Counted from the stretch's first letter, positions 1 through 6,168 are shown. The stretch: 8,110 nucleotides of DNA from an uncultured Collinsella sp. (GCA_900551205.1 URUW01000075.1:1-8110), one strand, 5' to 3'. Notes: generated from the sequence alone by a model not told the origin. Made by a program: numbers and translations.

Positions 1-392
1 GGCTCGCCGCCAAGCCGGCGCCTGCTATCCAATCCGTGGTCAATGTGGGGTCGGCGAGCGGACATACGGGATCGGAGTTTCCCGCCTATGCTGCCAGCAA
101 GGGCGGCGTTATCGCCTACACCAAGAACCTTGCAAACCGCCTGGCGCCGCAGGCCATCGCCAACAGTGTGGACCCGGGCGGCGTTATCACGCCGCTCAAC
201 CGTTGCGTGATGGAGGACGAGCACCTGTGGAGTCAGATTATGGAGCTCACGCCGCTTAAGCGCTGGGCCACCGCCCAAGAGATCGCCGAGTGGATCTACT
301 TTGTGGGCGTGACCAACCGGTTTATGACCGGGCAGAGTCTGCTCATTGACGGTGGCGAGGCCGGCCGCACACAATTTATTTGGCCCGAATAG
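1..392 (+). CDS. Short-chain dehydrogenase/reductase (SDR), C-terminal part
   Basis: This is the 3' part of a classical NAD(P)-dependent SDR oxidoreductase, a cytoplasmic enzyme that reduces or oxidises a carbonyl/alcohol substrate not identifiable here. The frame is open to the left edge (first whole codon at base 3), so the Rossmann nucleotide-binding half lies outside. Visible are the catalytic Ser in GSASG (codon 51-53), the Tyr of the YAASK motif (87-89) and its Lys (99-101), then the post-catalytic DPGGVITPLN segment that closes over the cofactor, and a C-terminal MTGQSLLIDGGE strand typical of the family. The GTG at 36 is an internal Val codon, not a start: the coding frame runs through it and the SDR core upstream would be missing. 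An intrinsic terminator follows the stop directly, so this is the last gene of its transcript. The family is certain; the substrate is unknown. Confidence 0.93.
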   Translation, partial: LAAKPAPAIQSVVNVGSASGHTGSEFPAYAASKGGVIAYTKNLANRLAPQAIANSVDPGGVITPLNRCVMEDEHLWSQIMELTPLKRWATAQEIAEWIYFVGVTNRFMTGQSLLIDGGEAGRTQFIWPE

Positions 393-394
393 GA

Positions 395-430
395 AACGCG
401 CCCGATGGGAAGCCGTCGGGCGCGTTTTTT
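395..430 (+). terminator. Intrinsic terminator after the SDR gene
   Basis: A perfect 11-bp inverted repeat (AACGCGCCCGA at 395-405 and TCGGGCGCGTT at 416-426) encloses a 10-nt loop and runs into six T residues (425-430), three bases after the SDR stop. Read on the other strand only three T residues follow the stem, so it may also weakly stop the convergent ung transcript. Confidence 0.9.
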
Positions 431-443
431 GATGTATCGATTT

Positions 444-1169
444 TTAGCCGAGGCAAGTCCAGTTGACGGGGGTCGAGCCGTGCTGTTCGAGTAGCCGATT
501 GGCAGCGGAGAAGGGGCACGACCCCATAAAAGCGGGGAGTTCTGCCGTGGCACGGTTTGCCGAAAGCGGCGAGGGGTGCGTAGAGGCCAGACAGAACTTG
601 CCGGTTGCCTTTCCCGCGCCGGTCGCGGCGAGCTTGCCTTCGACCATCTGCTGGGCAAAGCGACCCCATGCCAAAAAGACGACCGGCTGGGGCAGCTGAC
701 AGCAGCGTTCGATGACGTAATCGGTCAGGGTGCTCCAGCCCAGCTTGGCGTGCGAGTTGGCGGCATGCTCGCGCACGGTGAGCGTCGTGTTGAGGAGCAG
801 GACGCCCTGTTGTGCCCATGGGGTTAGGTCTCCCGTGGCGGGAATGGGACAACCCAGATCGGCGTTGAGTTCCTTATAGATGTTGCGCAGGCTCGGCGGC
901 AACTTGGTTTGCGACGCGGGGACCGAGAACGATAACCCCATGGCCTGGTTGGGTCCGTGATAGGGATCTTGACCCAAAATGACAACCTTGACCTGGTTGG
1001 CCGGCGTATAGGCGAGGGCATTGAGGATGTCGTCTTGTGCCGGGTAGATAGTCTGCTCGGCACGTAAAAGGGCGATGCGCTCGAGCAGCTGGTTCGTTGT
1101 GTCACGTACCGGCTGCGGCGCATCGCCCAACCAAGTTGCTATGTTGCGGTCGCGAGTTGCGGTGTCCAT
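444..1169 (-). CDS. ung: Uracil-DNA glycosylase, family 1
   Basis: The enzyme removes uracil from DNA by cleaving the N-glycosidic bond and starts base excision repair in the cytoplasm. The 241-residue product has the family-1 water-activating motif GQDPYHGP at 66-73 (catalytic Asp68, Tyr70), the uracil-stacking Phe81 in GLSFSVP, the uracil-recognising Asn127 in LLLNTTLTV, and HPSPLS at 198-203 with catalytic His198 and the DNA-intercalating Leu202. It is about 12 residues longer than E. coli Ung (229). By eye the extra length lies just before the HPSPLS loop (residues about 180-192, Gly/Ala/Lys-rich) and just after it (about 206-215), where the usual short Arg-Gly-Phe-Phe-Gly stretch is replaced. 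The start ATG at 1167-1169 has AAAGGAG (1174-1180, minus strand) 4 nt upstream. It lies 88 bp downstream of the EamA gene on the same strand, probably with its own promoter. Confidence 0.97.
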   Translation of the reverse strand: MDTATRDRNIATWLGDAPQPVRDTTNQLLERIALLRAEQTIYPAQDDILNALAYTPANQVKVVILGQDPYHGPNQAMGLSFSVPASQTKLPPSLRNIYKELNADLGCPIPATGDLTPWAQQGVLLLNTTLTVREHAANSHAKLGWSTLTDYVIERCCQLPQPVVFLAWGRFAQQMVEGKLAATGAGKATGKFCLASTHPSPLSANRATAELPAFMGSCPFSAANRLLEQHGSTPVNWTCLG

Positions 1170-1185
1170 GGGGCTCCTTTACGGC

Positions 1186-1204
1186 AGATGCTCTGTTGGC
1201 ATCT
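1186..1204 (-). other. Short hairpin in the ung 5' leader
   Basis: A 6-bp inverted repeat (AGATGC at 1186-1191 and GCATCT at 1199-1204) encloses a 7-nt loop. It lies between a TACAAT candidate -10 box and the ung ribosome binding site, so it would sit in the ung leader RNA. The stem is short and could be chance. Confidence 0.25.
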
Positions 1205-1210
1205 ATTGTA
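1205..1210 (-). promoter_or_regulatory. Candidate -10 box for ung
   Basis: TACAAT on the minus strand matches the sigma-70 -10 consensus at 5 of 6 positions and lies 35 nt upstream of the ung start. No convincing -35 hexamer is present at 16-18 nt; a short AAAGGC/GCCTTT inverted repeat (1210-1215 and 1225-1230) occupies that place. That repeat lacks a T-run, so it is a poor terminator for the EamA gene. Confidence 0.3.
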
Positions 1211-1257
1211 AAGGCGCACCGGTTGCCTTTATGCCGCGGCTGCATGAAGAGTGGGGT

Positions 1258-2160
1258 CTACGAGACGCGCTCGGGCGCTCCTGCCATGTGAGCGTGTCCT
1301 TGCGAGCGAAGGCGCGGGAGCTCGACGGTTGCCACCATCACACCGGTGAGGATGAGGGCGGCGCCAAAGAAGGCGATGGGGCTCAGGACCTCGCCGACCA
1401 GGAAGAACGAGAAGACGGCGGAGCAGACCGGCTCCAGCGAGAAGGCAAAGCCGGTGGTCTCGGCGGGCACGTGGGGCTGCACGAGCGTCTGGGTGATAAA
1501 GCCGTAGGCAGAGCAGATGAGTGCGAGCGCGACGACCACGACGATTTCGTTGGGCGTGCTGGGAAGCGTGAAGCCGCCAAAGGTGCACGCGGCGATGCCC
1601 GAGAACAGGCCGCCAAAGCCCAGCTGCCAAACACCCAAGGCCAGTGGGTCGACTTCTTCGACAAAGCGCTTGGCTACGATAATGTGGCTGGCATAGATAA
1701 AGGCTGAGAGCAACATGATGATCGCGCCGGGATTCAGGCTGGTAAAGTCGGCACCCGAGAGCAGCAGCATACCGCAGGTGACGATGGCGGTGCCGATGAG
1801 TACCTTGCGCTCGGGGGCGCGACGCAGCAGGGCGGCGTTGGCAAACGGCACGATCACGACCGTCAGGCTCTGCAAAAAGCCAGCGGTGGAGGCGGAGGTG
1901 AGGCTGGAGCCCAGGCACATGCAGGTGAGCTCGGTTGCCATGATGGCGCCGATGATGGCGGCGCGAACCATCAGGTCACGGTTGATGCGCAGCGCGTGCT
2001 TGTGAAAGAGCACAAGGCAAGCTGCAAAGGCGATGATGCAGCGCAGCGCAACGATGCTCGTGGCGTTCATGCTGTCCATGCCGATCTTCATGAGGGGGTA
2101 CGAAAAGCCCCATGCGACGGGAACGGAAAATGAGAGCGCGATTGCTTTTTTGCGATCCAT
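1258..2160 (-). CDS. DMT-superfamily EamA-type membrane transporter
   Basis: This is a 300-residue integral membrane protein of the drug/metabolite transporter superfamily, with two tandem EamA repeats of about five helices each. Members export amino acids, nucleosides or drugs; this substrate is unknown. The first repeat spans about residues 8-135 (N-terminal AWGFSYPLMKIG, typical of the first EamA helix) and the second about 145-280. The second ends with the characteristic sequence LEPVCSAVFSFFLVGE (242-257), where the Glu-Pro and Gly-Glu pairs are conserved in the family, followed by a GAALILTGV helix. A polar, Arg/His-containing tail of about 18 residues closes the protein. ATG at 2158-2160 has AAAAGGAG (2165-2172, minus strand) 4 nt upstream, which fixes the start. 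It is divergent from a LysR-type gene, the classic arrangement for a regulator and its target, so inducer-dependent control by that regulator is likely but inferred. Confidence 0.93.
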   Translation of the reverse strand: MDRKKAIALSFSVPVAWGFSYPLMKIGMDSMNATSIVALRCIIAFAACLVLFHKHALRINRDLMVRAAIIGAIMATELTCMCLGSSLTSASTAGFLQSLTVVIVPFANAALLRRAPERKVLIGTAIVTCGMLLLSGADFTSLNPGAIIMLLSAFIYASHIIVAKRFVEEVDPLALGVWQLGFGGLFSGIAACTFGGFTLPSTPNEIVVVVALALICSAYGFITQTLVQPHVPAETTGFAFSLEPVCSAVFSFFLVGEVLSPIAFFGAALILTGVMVATVELPRLRSQGHAHMAGAPERVS

Positions 2161-2318
2161 GGGACTCCTTTTGTTACAGAACGGTTTCGCAAAAAGGATT
2201 CTGCTCCCAGATATGGATGTAGTAAAGCGAATGTATCTTCAGTATGATTAAGAAATACTAATGCTAGTAGAAAAAGCCCTGGCAAAACGTTTTACGGCTA
2301 CATCGATGTGGAGGCACG
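2161..2318. promoter_or_regulatory. Divergent control region, EamA gene / LysR gene
   Basis: This 158-bp AT-richer spacer holds both promoters. Two overlapping dyads lie in its middle: AGTAT-N9-ATACT (2241-2259) and TACTA-N4-TAGTA (2256-2269). LysR-type proteins bind imperfect dyads in exactly such spacers, usually with a T-N11-A core, and both autorepress and activate the divergent gene. Possible -10 boxes are TATGAT (2243-2248, plus strand) for the regulator and TACATT (2230-2235, minus strand) for the transporter, neither with a good -35 box. A 10-bp palindrome AAAACGTTTT lies at 2284-2293 near the regulator start. Confidence 0.55.
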
Positions 2319-3185
2319 ATGGCATCGCGGTATCAGATTGTTTGTATGGTGGTCGATTGCGGCAGTCTTAAGGGCGCGGCCGACGAACTGGGCTATACGC
2401 AAAGTGCGGTGAGCCAGGCCGTCAAAGCGCTCGAGCGCGAGCTGGGTACCACGCTTATCGAGCGCGGTAAGCAGGGCGTTTCGCTTACGCGCGACGGTAA
2501 ACAATATCTGCCGTTCCTGCGCCAGATTGTGACCGCTGAGGCCGAGCTCGAGGGCAAGCGCCAGGAGCTGCTGGGGTTCTCCTCGACTGATATTCGCATT
2601 GCGACATTTACCAACGTGAGTCGTACCGTGTTGCCACGCGTGATCCGCGACTTTGGTGCGCTGCACCCGGGCGTACGCTTTACCCTCAAGCAGGGCGATT
2701 ACACGCGCAACGCTCAATGGGTACACGATGGCGTGGTTGATTTTTGTTTTACGGCGCGCGGATTTACCGCTGGGCTCGAGAAGCGCGTGGTCTATCACGA
2801 CGAGTTGGTAGCATTGTTGCCGGCCGCGCATCCGCTGACGGCAAAGGAAAAGGTGACACTCGCCGACCTGGCGTCCGAACCGTTTGTGTTACTGGATGAG
2901 GGCGAGCAGAGCCTGGTGCTCGATGCATTCGCGGCGCACGGGCTGTCGCCGCACGTGACGAGTGAGGTCACCGACGACTACACCATCATGGCGATGGTGG
3001 AGGAGGGCCTAGGCGTAAGTATGCTGTATCGCCGTACCGTCGAGGGCATGCGGGCCGATATCCGCGTACGTCCCATCGTGCATGCTCCCTCGCGCGACGT
3101 GGTGGCAGCTTGGCGCAGCTGGGACACCATGCCTATCGCCACGAGGCGTTTTATCGACTATATGAGCTCGCATATTGTCAATTAA
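2319..3185 (+). CDS. LysR-type transcriptional regulator
   Basis: This is a 288-residue DNA-binding regulator, probably a tetramer. The N-terminal winged helix-turn-helix covers about residues 1-60, with the LTTR signature at about 16-49: GSLKGAADELGYTQSAVSQA, then KALERELGTTLIER. A linker helix (about 62-88) leads to a periplasmic-binding-protein-like effector domain (about 91-288) with two Rossmann-like lobes; IRIATFTNVSRTVLP is the usual first strand and helix, and EEGLGVSMLYRR (228-239) is the conserved stretch near the effector cleft. The effector is unknown. ATG 2319 has GGAGG (2310-2314) 4 nt upstream; the helix-turn-helix begins unusually close to the N-terminus, but LTTRs commonly start this way. 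It is divergent from the EamA transporter, its most probable target. Only 27 bp separate its stop from that of the convergent MATE gene, with no evident terminator between, so the two transcripts probably overlap. Confidence 0.95.
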   Translation: MASRYQIVCMVVDCGSLKGAADELGYTQSAVSQAVKALERELGTTLIERGKQGVSLTRDGKQYLPFLRQIVTAEAELEGKRQELLGFSSTDIRIATFTNVSRTVLPRVIRDFGALHPGVRFTLKQGDYTRNAQWVHDGVVDFCFTARGFTAGLEKRVVYHDELVALLPAAHPLTAKEKVTLADLASEPFVLLDEGEQSLVLDAFAAHGLSPHVTSEVTDDYTIMAMVEEGLGVSMLYRRTVEGMRADIRVRPIVHAPSRDVVAAWRSWDTMPIATRRFIDYMSSHIVN

Positions 3186-3212
3186 TGACTGGCGTGACGT
3201 TGAGTGCGGTGT

Positions 3213-4595
3213 TTAGCGGGCTGTCGCTTTGGCTTGGGCGGTGTGATAGGTGCGTGCCGGGTGGCAGAGCAATACCGCCACGACCATAAAGAATGCCGTG
3301 GTGCCCAGGCTGATGGGGTAGACCATCATGATGTTCGCAAAGGTACGGAAGTGCGGGAACACGCAGAATACCCAATAGAAGCGAATGCCGCAGACGCAGA
3401 TCATGGTGATGAGGGCGGGCATGAGCGAGATGCCAAAGCCGCGCAGGTAGCCGGACATGTTTTCGTAAAACATGCTAAAGGCGTATGCCGGGAAGATCGA
3501 ACACACGCGGATGTAGCCGATCGAGACGATGTTGGGGTCGCTGTTAAAGAGCGATAGGATCTCGCGCCCCAGACCGACGATAACGATAATCGTGGTGAGT
3601 GCAACGATACCGCCTTCGATCAGGCAGACCTTGAGCGTCTTGGTGCAGCGGTCGATCTGGCGAGCGCCGTGGTTTTGTCCCACAAAGGTGGTGCAAGCCT
3701 GGCTAAAGCTGTTGAGCAGGTTGTAGCACACGTACTCCAAGCTCATGGCGGCGCTTGATGCCGCCATGACCTCGGTGCCCAAGCTGTTGATGGCGGACTG
3801 GATGATGATGTTGGCGACGGCAAAGACAGCGCTTTGGATGCCGGCGGGCAGGCCGATCTTGACGATGCGCTTGAGGGCGACGGGGTCTAAGCCTAAGTCG
3901 CGTGGGGTGACGCGGACGACGGAGTCGGTCTTGAGCAGGTGGACAAAGAGTGTGGCGGCGCTGACGGTGTAGGCGATGGCGGTGGCGATGGCGACGCCCG
4001 TGACGCCCCAGTGGAGCACGGGGACAAAGATGAGGTCCAGGCCAATGTTGAGGACGGTGGACACGGCGAGCGCCTGCAGCGGCATGCGGGTGATGCCGAC
4101 GGAGCGGAAGATCGCGGCCTCAAAGTTGTAGAGCAAGATCGAGGGCATGCTGAGCAAAAAGACGCGCAGGTAGAGCGAGGCGAGCGGCATGGTCTCGGCA
4201 GGCACGTTGAGCGCAGCGAGCATGGGCTCGGCAAAGATCTCGCCCAGTGCGATGACGACAAAGCCCACGAGCGCCATTAAAATCGAGGTATGGACGGCGC
4301 GTTTGACCATGTTCTGATCGTTGCGGCCGATAGCGTTGGCGATGACCACGTTGGAGCCAAGCGACATGCCAATAAAAAGGTTGAGCATAAGACTGGTAAG
4401 CGGAACATTGGAGCCGACCGCCGCCATGGCGAGGGTTCCCTGGTCGCCCGAGAAGTTACCGATGATGACCGTGGCGATGAGGTTCGACAGCTGCTCCAAG
4501 ATGCTCGTGGCGGCCACGGGGAAGGCGAACAGGGGAATATTGCGCCATAGCGAGCCGGTGGTCATGTCAATGTGCTTAGATGCGGTGCCTGCCAT
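3213..4595 (-). CDS. MATE-family multidrug/metabolite exporter
   Basis: This is a 460-residue polytopic membrane protein with the usual MATE length and about 12 helices in two homologous MatE bundles (about 18-220 and 243-445). MATE proteins export cationic drugs, toxins or metabolites in exchange for sodium or protons. Family-like features include the N-terminal LWRNIPLFAFPVAATSILEQ helix; GMSLGSNVVIANAIGR (76-91), a conserved loop after helix 2; the FRSVGITRMP turn (163-172), equivalent to the FRGxGxxxxP motif; KIGLPAGIQSAVF (246-258), which opens the second half; and GQNHGAR (306-312). The tail is short and basic. The start at 4593-4595 has only a weak GAG-rich sequence upstream; a second ATG eleven codons in has none. 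It stands alone on its strand and diverges from rlmA. Its substrate and any link to the neighbouring LysR gene are unknown. Confidence 0.93.
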   Translation of the reverse strand: MAGTASKHIDMTTGSLWRNIPLFAFPVAATSILEQLSNLIATVIIGNFSGDQGTLAMAAVGSNVPLTSLMLNLFIGMSLGSNVVIANAIGRNDQNMVKRAVHTSILMALVGFVVIALGEIFAEPMLAALNVPAETMPLASLYLRVFLLSMPSILLYNFEAAIFRSVGITRMPLQALAVSTVLNIGLDLIFVPVLHWGVTGVAIATAIAYTVSAATLFVHLLKTDSVVRVTPRDLGLDPVALKRIVKIGLPAGIQSAVFAVANIIIQSAINSLGTEVMAASSAAMSLEYVCYNLLNSFSQACTTFVGQNHGARQIDRCTKTLKVCLIEGGIVALTTIIVIVGLGREILSLFNSDPNIVSIGYIRVCSIFPAYAFSMFYENMSGYLRGFGISLMPALITMICVCGIRFYWVFCVFPHFRTFANIMMVYPISLGTTAFFMVVAVLLCHPARTYHTAQAKATAR

Positions 4596-4663
4596 ACGCT
4601 CTCAATCTCTAATATGCTCTTTCGTGCTTATTTGCGCAGACGATGATACTCCTAATGCAGCCA

Positions 4664-4717
4664 GCCGGCACTTAGGGACGTTCCTTTTCTGTCGGCAGCT
4701 GGGGACACTCCTTGTCT
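4664..4717. repeat. REP-like hairpin and tandem GGGAC units between the MATE gene and rlmA
   Basis: GCCGGCA (4664-4670) pairs with TGTCGGC (4690-4696), with one G-T wobble, around a 19-nt loop. Inside the loop and just past the hairpin lie two related units, GGGACGTTCCTTTTCT (4675-4690) and GGGACACTCCTTGTCT (4702-4717), identical at 13 of 16 positions and 27 bp apart. GGGAC-GTTCC is itself nearly self-complementary. It lies between two divergent genes, so a terminator role is unlikely; the form is that of a REP/BIME-type intergenic element. Genome copy number cannot be judged here. Confidence 0.5.
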
Positions 4718-4722
4718 CTTCT

Positions 4723-4751
4723 ATGACTAGGTGGGGAAGGCGTGCGACAAT
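4723..4751 (+). promoter_or_regulatory. Candidate sigma-70 promoter of rlmA
   Basis: ATGACT (4723-4728, 4 of 6 matches to TTGACA) and GACAAT (4746-4751, 4 of 6 matches to TATAAT) are separated by exactly 17 bp. A TG one base before the -10 box (4743-4744) makes an extended -10. Transcription would start near 4758, giving a leader of about 29 nt. Confidence 0.4.
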
Positions 4752-4786
4752 GGTGGGCGTTGTGTTGTTCGCGCTAAGGAGTTGCC

Positions 4787-5599
4787 ATGTTGTTGTGTCC
4801 CGTTTGCCATGAGCCGTTGGTGGACGACGAGCGCGGTGCTGCATGTGCGGGTGGACACCGGTTTGACCGTGCGCGCGAGGGCTATCTGTATCTGCTGCGC
4901 TCGTCCAAGAGCGGCGACTCCATGGGCGATCCCAAGTCGCAGGCGCGCAGCCGTCGTGACTTTCTGAACCGTGGATACTATGCGCTGTTGCGCGATGCGA
5001 TGGTCGAGCTGGTGCGCGAGCGGGTGTCTGAACGTGCCGCGTCTACGAACGGCCCCATGACCTTGCTCGATATTTGCTGCGGCGAGGGCTACTACACCAG
5101 CGCCATGGGTGCGGTGCCGGGCGTGGACGCTTACGGGTTCGACTTGGGCAAAGAGATGGTGCGCCTGGCCGCCAAGCGCGGCGATGCGACCTATTTTGTG
5201 GCCAACATGAAGGATATCCCCGTGGCTGATGGCGCCTTTGATATGGTGACCGAGCTCTTTGCTCCCTTTAACGAGCGTGAGTTTTCTCGCGTGCTGGCGC
5301 CCGGGGGCTCGCTCTACACCGTGGTGCCGGGTGCCCGTCATCTGTTTGGGCTCAAGGAGGTGCTCTACGACACGCCATATCTCAACGACGAGAAGCTGCC
5401 GAAGACTACCGAGCTCGAGTTGGTCGGAACGCAGCGGGTGTCTGCGAACATTACGCTCCAGACCCAGGCCGACATCGAGGCGGTGTTCCAGATGACGCCG
5501 TACTACTACCGCACGCGCCCCGCCGACAAAGAGCGCCTGGCAAACCTGGACACCCTTCAAACCGACATCGACTTCATCATCGCCGAGTACCGCCACTAA
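4787..5599 (+). CDS. rlmA: 23S rRNA (guanine-N1)-methyltransferase, RlmA family
   Basis: The enzyme uses S-adenosylmethionine to methylate N1 of a guanine in hairpin 35 of 23S rRNA near the peptide exit tunnel: G745 in the RlmA(I) subfamily, G748 in RlmA(II)/TlrB. The 270 residues match the family's full length. The N-terminal zinc finger is CPVC (Cys4, Cys7) with Cys20 and His24, followed by FDRAREGYLYLL, the family's usual post-finger sequence. The substrate-contacting GDS...ARR.FL..GYY segment is at about 43-65. The Rossmann methyltransferase domain has motif I DICCGEGYYT at 95-104, an acidic FDLGKEM at 118-124, the ELFAPFN motif at 156-162 and VLAPGG at 169-174. Motif I has Cys97 where Gly is usual. 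ATG 4787 has AAGGAG (4776-4781) 5 nt upstream. Which guanine is methylated cannot be decided by eye; the motifs look closer to E. coli RlmA than to TlrB. Confidence 0.95.
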   Translation: MLLCPVCHEPLVDDERGAACAGGHRFDRAREGYLYLLRSSKSGDSMGDPKSQARSRRDFLNRGYYALLRDAMVELVRERVSERAASTNGPMTLLDICCGEGYYTSAMGAVPGVDAYGFDLGKEMVRLAAKRGDATYFVANMKDIPVADGAFDMVTELFAPFNEREFSRVLAPGGSLYTVVPGARHLFGLKEVLYDTPYLNDEKLPKTTELELVGTQRVSANITLQTQADIEAVFQMTPYYYRTRPADKERLANLDTLQTDIDFIIAEYRH

Positions 5600-5650
5600 C
5601 CTACCAAAAAGGGACAGGTTTATTTTGGCAGGTTTTATCTGGGCAAATGT
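5600..5650 (+). repeat. Repeat-like hairpin immediately after rlmA, possible terminator
   Basis: CCTACCAAAA (5600-5609) pairs with TTTTGGCAGG (5623-5632) at 9 of 10 positions around a 13-nt loop containing GGGACAGG. It starts right at the rlmA stop and is followed by GGTTTTATCT, so it could terminate rlmA. The GGGACAGG and GGCAGG stretches each run into T-rich sequence and echo the GGGAC units upstream of rlmA, which suggests a related dispersed intergenic repeat (inferred; the genome is needed to confirm). Confidence 0.45.
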
Positions 5651-5651
5651 A

Positions 5652-5685
5652 AAGGGCCGACCGCGTTGCTGCGCGATCGGTCCTT
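5652..5685. terminator. Shared hairpin between convergent rlmA and membrane-protein gene
   Basis: A 14-bp stem (5652-5665 with 5672-5685; one A-C mismatch and one G-T wobble) closes a 6-nt TTGCTG loop. On the minus strand it is followed by TTTACATTT-like sequence, on the plus strand by TTGTTGGTTG, so termination is plausible both ways but the T-runs are imperfect. Confidence 0.65.
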
Positions 5686-5725
5686 GTTGGTTGCTTGGAT
5701 GTAGGGGGCAGTGGAAGGAGGGAGT

Positions 5726-6127
5726 CTACAGGCGGTCCTTGTTCTCGGCCTTAATGTCGTGTGCCTGCTGAATAAAGAACAGGTCGTACACCACGATGAC
5801 AAAGGCGCCAAAGTTGATGGCGTCGCCGCCAAACGCGGGAAGCGTGAGCACGGCCTGCGCAATCGTGGCGATTGCGGCGACGATGCCGAGCTTAAACGCA
5901 CCATCCACCTGCGAAGGCTTGTTGGCGCCCTTGATGCCCGCAACGCCCGCGGCAAGATCGATGAGGCCCTTGGCGATAATCACGGCCGCGGCGAGCATGG
6001 CGTTCGATCCGTAGGTGGACTCGAACTTGCCGGTCGCGATGCCGGCGATTCCAATGACGAGACTGGCGATGCCCAGAACAAAATAAATCAGGGCAAGGAT
6101 TTTGAGAGTCTTGCGAGTGAAGCTCAT
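5726..6127 (-). CDS. Small four-helix membrane protein, function unknown
   Basis: I do not recognise a named family. The 133-residue product is mostly hydrophobic with four predicted helices at about residues 9-31, 42-66, 79-98 and 103-122, a basic N-terminus (MSFTRKTLK) and a highly charged C-terminal tail (HDIKAENKDRL), so both ends are probably cytoplasmic. Helices 1 and 2 are rich in Gly/Ala/Ile, including a repeated GIAGIA/GVAGIK pattern that favours tight packing, as in small TM-domain proteins of Actinobacteria. The frame stays open upstream to an ATG at 6196, but the start at 6125-6127 is chosen because GAAAGGA (6134-6140, minus strand) lies 6 nt before it and a membrane protein beginning MSFTRKTLKI is natural; the extra 23 codons have no ribosome binding site. 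It stands alone, convergent with rlmA and divergent from a 47-aa membrane peptide. A perfect palindrome lies 42 bp upstream. Confidence 0.85.
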   Translation of the reverse strand: MSFTRKTLKILALIYFVLGIASLVIGIAGIATGKFESTYGSNAMLAAAVIIAKGLIDLAAGVAGIKGANKPSQVDGAFKLGIVAAIATIAQAVLTLPAFGGDAINFGAFVIVVYDLFFIQQAHDIKAENKDRL

Positions 6128-6133
6128 GGCTGG

Positions 6134-6140
6134 TCCTTTC
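6134..6140 (-). promoter_or_regulatory. Ribosome binding site fixing the membrane-protein start
   Basis: GAAAGGA on the minus strand lies 6 nt before the ATG at 6125-6127. It decides this start over the in-frame ATG at 6196, which has no purine-rich sequence in front of it. Confidence 0.75.
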
Positions 6141-6168
6141 GATACGAGTACGCCAACCTGGCGCACCC

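Noticed and set aside
36..392. GTG at 36 as the start of a 118-aa SDR
   Set aside because: The frame is open to the window edge and the upstream codons continue a normal SDR strand; starting at 36 would drop the whole cofactor-binding domain. It is a partial gene.
376..852. Minus-strand 158- and 120-codon ORFs overlapping ung
   Set aside because: Arg/Pro-rich shadow frames inside the ung gene; they also read through the SDR terminator.
1075..1707. 210-codon plus-strand ORF antisense to ung and the EamA gene
   Set aside because: Composition is Gly/Asp/Arg/Glu-rich, typical of the reverse frame of a GC-rich membrane-protein gene; it spans the junction of two well-supported genes and has no ribosome binding site.
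2284..2293. AAAACGTTTT palindrome as a LacI-type operator
   Set aside because: Only 10 bp, AT-rich ends, single copy and no LacI-family gene in the window; chance is a sufficient explanation. It is noted within the control region.
2298..2831. 177-codon minus-strand ORF antisense to the LysR gene
   Set aside because: Shadow of the regulator's coding sequence; the His/Arg/Gln-rich product has no recognisable motif, and the start lacks a ribosome binding site.
4727..5596. 289-codon minus-strand ORF covering all of rlmA
   Set aside because: It mirrors rlmA, has a His/Arg/Val-rich shadow composition and no recognisable motif, whereas the plus strand carries every RlmA motif with a proper ribosome binding site.
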